A stretch of 6,777 nt of DNA from Bacteroidota bacterium (GTDB lineage Bacteria; Bacteroidota; Bacteroidia; Chitinophagales; Chitinophagaceae). The stretch lies in NCBI GenBank assembly GCA_026391115.1, contig JAPLER010000224.1, forward strand, positions 1-6,777. The letters run 5' to 3'. A program made the position numbers and the translations under genes. Shown piece after piece: positions 5,324 through 6,777 of the stretch (the stretch's first letter is position 1; each line of letters starts with the position of its first letter). Under the pieces are notes generated by a model. That model was not told the DNA's origin. It saw only the letters and a list, made by a program, of their open reading frames with translations, and searched no databases.

Positions 5324-6433
5324 ATGGAAGCATTAAAAGAAATCTTAAAACAACTACCCACAGCATTCGGACAATCCTTGATGAACTATGGAATTATTGT
5401 TGTAGTTTATTTAGTGGTGTGGAAACTATTAAAAAAACGACTTCAAAATTGGCGAATACAGTTGAAAGAAAGGGTTGATGCCAAACAAATAAAGTCAGAG
5501 TTAGTAAATAGCCTTTTTACTTTGATGGTAAGTACTTTTTTTGTTTTTATAATTTATCTTATGAAATCAAAGGGCTACACAAAAATATATACAGACATCA
5601 ACGAGTACCCAAAGTTCTTTGCAATCGGTGGATTTTTCGTTTTTATATTATTGGACGATACTTGGTTTTATTGGATACACCGACTTTTGCACCACCCAAG
5701 AATTTTTAAGTACATTCATAAAGTTCATCATAAAAGTATAGACGTAAATCCGTTTACGTCTCTTTCATTTCATTGGGCGGAAGCCTTATTACTTACCTTT
5801 TGGATTGTTCCTGTAAGTATGATTTTTCCGATGTATGTACCTGCACTTGGAATATTGCAGATTTGGGGCTTTTTAGACAATATAAAATCACATCTTGGAT
5901 ATGAGTTTTTTCCGAGTTGGTGGAATAAAAGTTTTGGGAAATTAATGACATCAAGCACACATCATAATATGCACCACAGTAAATTTAATGGAAATTATGG
6001 AGTGCATTTTCGCATTTGGGACAAACTTTTAGGAACAGAATTTAACGACTACGAAAAAACATTTGACGAAATACAAGACCGAAAAAAGGCAAAGCCAATC
6101 ATTACAACGTTATTGCTTTTTATTTCGTTAACTGCTTTCTCACAAACTTCAAACAGCATAATAGGAAATTGGAAAGACCAAACGCATCCTGAAAAGCAAG
6201 TGCAAATGTATCTTGGAGCAGACAACAAAATATATGGAAAGTCCTCTAACAATACGATTGTTTTCAAAGCTTTAATATGGGACAATACTGCAAAAATTTA
6301 CAACGGAATACTTATAAACCCAGACAACAAGGAAGAATTTAAAATAAAAATTAGCCTAAAGAATAATGACACATTTGTTTTTTCAGTAAAGAAATTTATT
6401 ATTTCAAAAGGGTTTCAATTTATTAGATTTTAA
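5324..6433 (+). CDS. Sterol desaturase / fatty acid hydroxylase family protein fused to a DUF2147-like domain
   Basis: A 369-residue protein. Four or so hydrophobic segments (about 18-35, 62-80, 98-115, 151-182) place the N-terminal two-thirds in the membrane. The diiron-binding histidine clusters of the fatty-acid hydroxylase superfamily are present: H119xxxH123, H132xxHH136, H150, H190 and H214xxHH218, so oxidation of a lipid-type substrate is expected; which lipid is unknown. Residues 257-274 (KPIITTLLLFISLTAFSQ) look like a signal peptide or membrane segment, and 278-369 (IIGNWKDQTHPEKQVQMYL...NKIYGK...YNGILINP) resemble a secreted DUF2147 protein joined in frame. The ATG at 5324 is preferred over a TTG at 5282 because it follows a normal A-rich leader. 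It shares the module with a Crp/Fnr gene. Confidence 0.85.
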   Translation: MEALKEILKQLPTAFGQSLMNYGIIVVVYLVVWKLLKKRLQNWRIQLKERVDAKQIKSELVNSLFTLMVSTFFVFIIYLMKSKGYTKIYTDINEYPKFFAIGGFFVFILLDDTWFYWIHRLLHHPRIFKYIHKVHHKSIDVNPFTSLSFHWAEALLLTFWIVPVSMIFPMYVPALGILQIWGFLDNIKSHLGYEFFPSWWNKSFGKLMTSSTHHNMHHSKFNGNYGVHFRIWDKLLGTEFNDYEKTFDEIQDRKKAKPIITTLLLFISLTAFSQTSNSIIGNWKDQTHPEKQVQMYLGADNKIYGKSSNNTIVFKALIWDNTAKIYNGILINPDNKEEFKIKISLKNNDTFVFSVKKFIISKGFQFIRF

Positions 6434-6477
6434 GCGTATAATAAACACAAGACAGCTTTCTTTATTGACACGAAAGA

Positions 6478-6692
6478 AGGGCAGCCGATAACAAGGGGTT
6501 TGGCAAAAGTGGGGCAGACGGAAAAACAATGAACTTTTTGTAATTCTATGTGGCTTTTGTTCCAGCTTGACGGAATTCTATTTGGCTTTTTGTTGTTATC
6601 TTCATCATCAGTTTTTCAATCAGCAGCGGTTGTGGGCGGACGGAATTCTATTTCCCCACCTTCGCCAAGCCCTGTTCGTTAAATGCCATTTT
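6478..6692 (+). repeat. attC-like recombination site, copy 4 (diverged subtype)
   Basis: The core from C6492 to G6678 is 187 bp, but the interior differs strongly from copies 1-3. It keeps GGGTTTGGC (6496-6504) with GCCAAGCCC (6664-6672), GTGGGG with CCCCAC, GGGCAGACGG near the left, CTTGACGG in the middle and GGGCGGACGG near the right. Its interior has the repeat GGAATTCTATTT (6572-6583 and 6642-6653) with a third relative, TAATTCTATGTGGC (6541-6554). The left arm pairs with 4634-4648. The right arm GTTAAATGCCATTTT (6678-6692) predicts that the next site downstream starts with AAAACGGCATTTAAC. Confidence 0.85.
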
Positions 6693-6777
6693 ACGACACA
6701 GGCTGCGTGTTCAAAATTTCAATAGCTTTTTGAGCATCTTTATAAGTTAGACCAATCCAACTATTTGTTTTTACAAA
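6679..6777 (+). mobile_element. Start of cassette-like module 4 (runs off window)
   Basis: The module begins after G6678 with TTAAATGCC, the same form as the other module starts, including A at position 11 (A6688). Within the window it holds only the end of a minus-strand gene. Confidence 0.6.
6691..6777 (-). CDS. C-terminal end of an unrecognised minus-strand gene
   Basis: Read on the minus strand from the window edge, one frame is open for 28 codons (FVKTNSWIGLTYKDAQKA...NTQPVS) and stops with TAA at 6693-6691. The other two minus-strand frames have early stops. The protein ends in a plausible amphipathic helix, but no family can be named from this fragment. It points against the direction of the array, and its stop codon lies inside the 15-base arm of the site, so coding sequence and recombination-site arm overlap by three bases. 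Its start lies beyond the window. Confidence 0.6.
   Translation of the reverse strand, partial: FVKTNSWIGLTYKDAQKAIEILNTQPVS

Larger units (their letters stand above)
4635..6678 (+). mobile_element. Cassette-like module 3 (Crp/Fnr regulator, desaturase-family gene, site copy 4)
   Basis: A 2044-bp module. GTTATCGGCAACCCT (4634-4648) is the inverted complement of AGGGCAGCCGATAAC (6478-6492) at 13 of 15 positions. Mismatches are A.A at position 10 and A.C at position 11 (A4644 opposite C6482). The closing site belongs to a diverged subtype, so boundary matching holds even when the site interior differs. Confidence 0.8.

Noticed and set aside
1381..6692. Repeated elements read as MITEs or insertion-sequence remnants with terminal inverted repeats (GGTTTGGC/GCCAAGCC)
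   Set aside because: No transposase is present, and MITE copies should be flanked by short direct duplications. Here the flanks show module-specific inverted complementarity between neighbouring copies, which transposition does not explain.
1381..6692. CRISPR-like or other short regularly spaced array
   Set aside because: Repeats are about 186 bp and spaced 1.2-1.9 kb apart with complete genes between them; no cas genes are seen.

Overview
The window is AT-rich and looks like a Bacteroidota chromosome segment (Flavobacteriia, Chitinophagia or Sphingobacteriia type). The reasons are a tyrosine recombinase of the Bacteroidetes phage-integrase type, GYF_2-domain proteins, a short Crp/Fnr regulator, a sterol desaturase-family protein with a DUF2147-like tail, and A-rich leaders in place of Shine-Dalgarno sequences.

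Layout: (1) 1-1145, minus strand: tyrosine recombinase running off the left edge, only its last residues (including the expected catalytic Tyr) missing. (2) 1146-1370: a gene-free divergent region with five GGTRCAA repeats and one perfect DnaA-box sequence. (3) 1371-6777: an array of modules, each separated by a conserved recombination-site-like element. Four copies are seen (about 1371-1584, 2738-2950, 4435-4648, 6478-6692), each 185-187 bp between the fixed C at its left end and the fixed G at its right end. Between them lie: module 1, two tandem GYF_2 proteins; module 2, a beta-class DNA methyltransferase overlapping an HNH nuclease (a probable restriction-modification pair); module 3, a Crp/Fnr regulator and a fatty-acid hydroxylase/sterol desaturase fused to a DUF2147-like domain; module 4, the end of an unrecognised minus-strand gene.

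The key observation is that the first 15 bases of each complete module (counting the G before it) are the inverted complement of the 15 bases at the left end of the repeat that closes the same module. The sequence differs from module to module: 14/15, 14/15 and 13/15 pairs, all stopping at base 15 and all with an A.C mismatch at base 11. This is the architecture of integron gene cassettes: a circular cassette with one attC-like site, opened at G^TT. The array is therefore best read as an integron-like cassette array. However, the adjacent, divergently transcribed recombinase sits where intI would sit yet has a Bacteroidetes arm-domain architecture and no IntI-specific insertion, and the sites are long and carry internal repeats unlike classical attC. 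Whether this recombinase moves these cassettes is inference; the modular site structure is directly visible.
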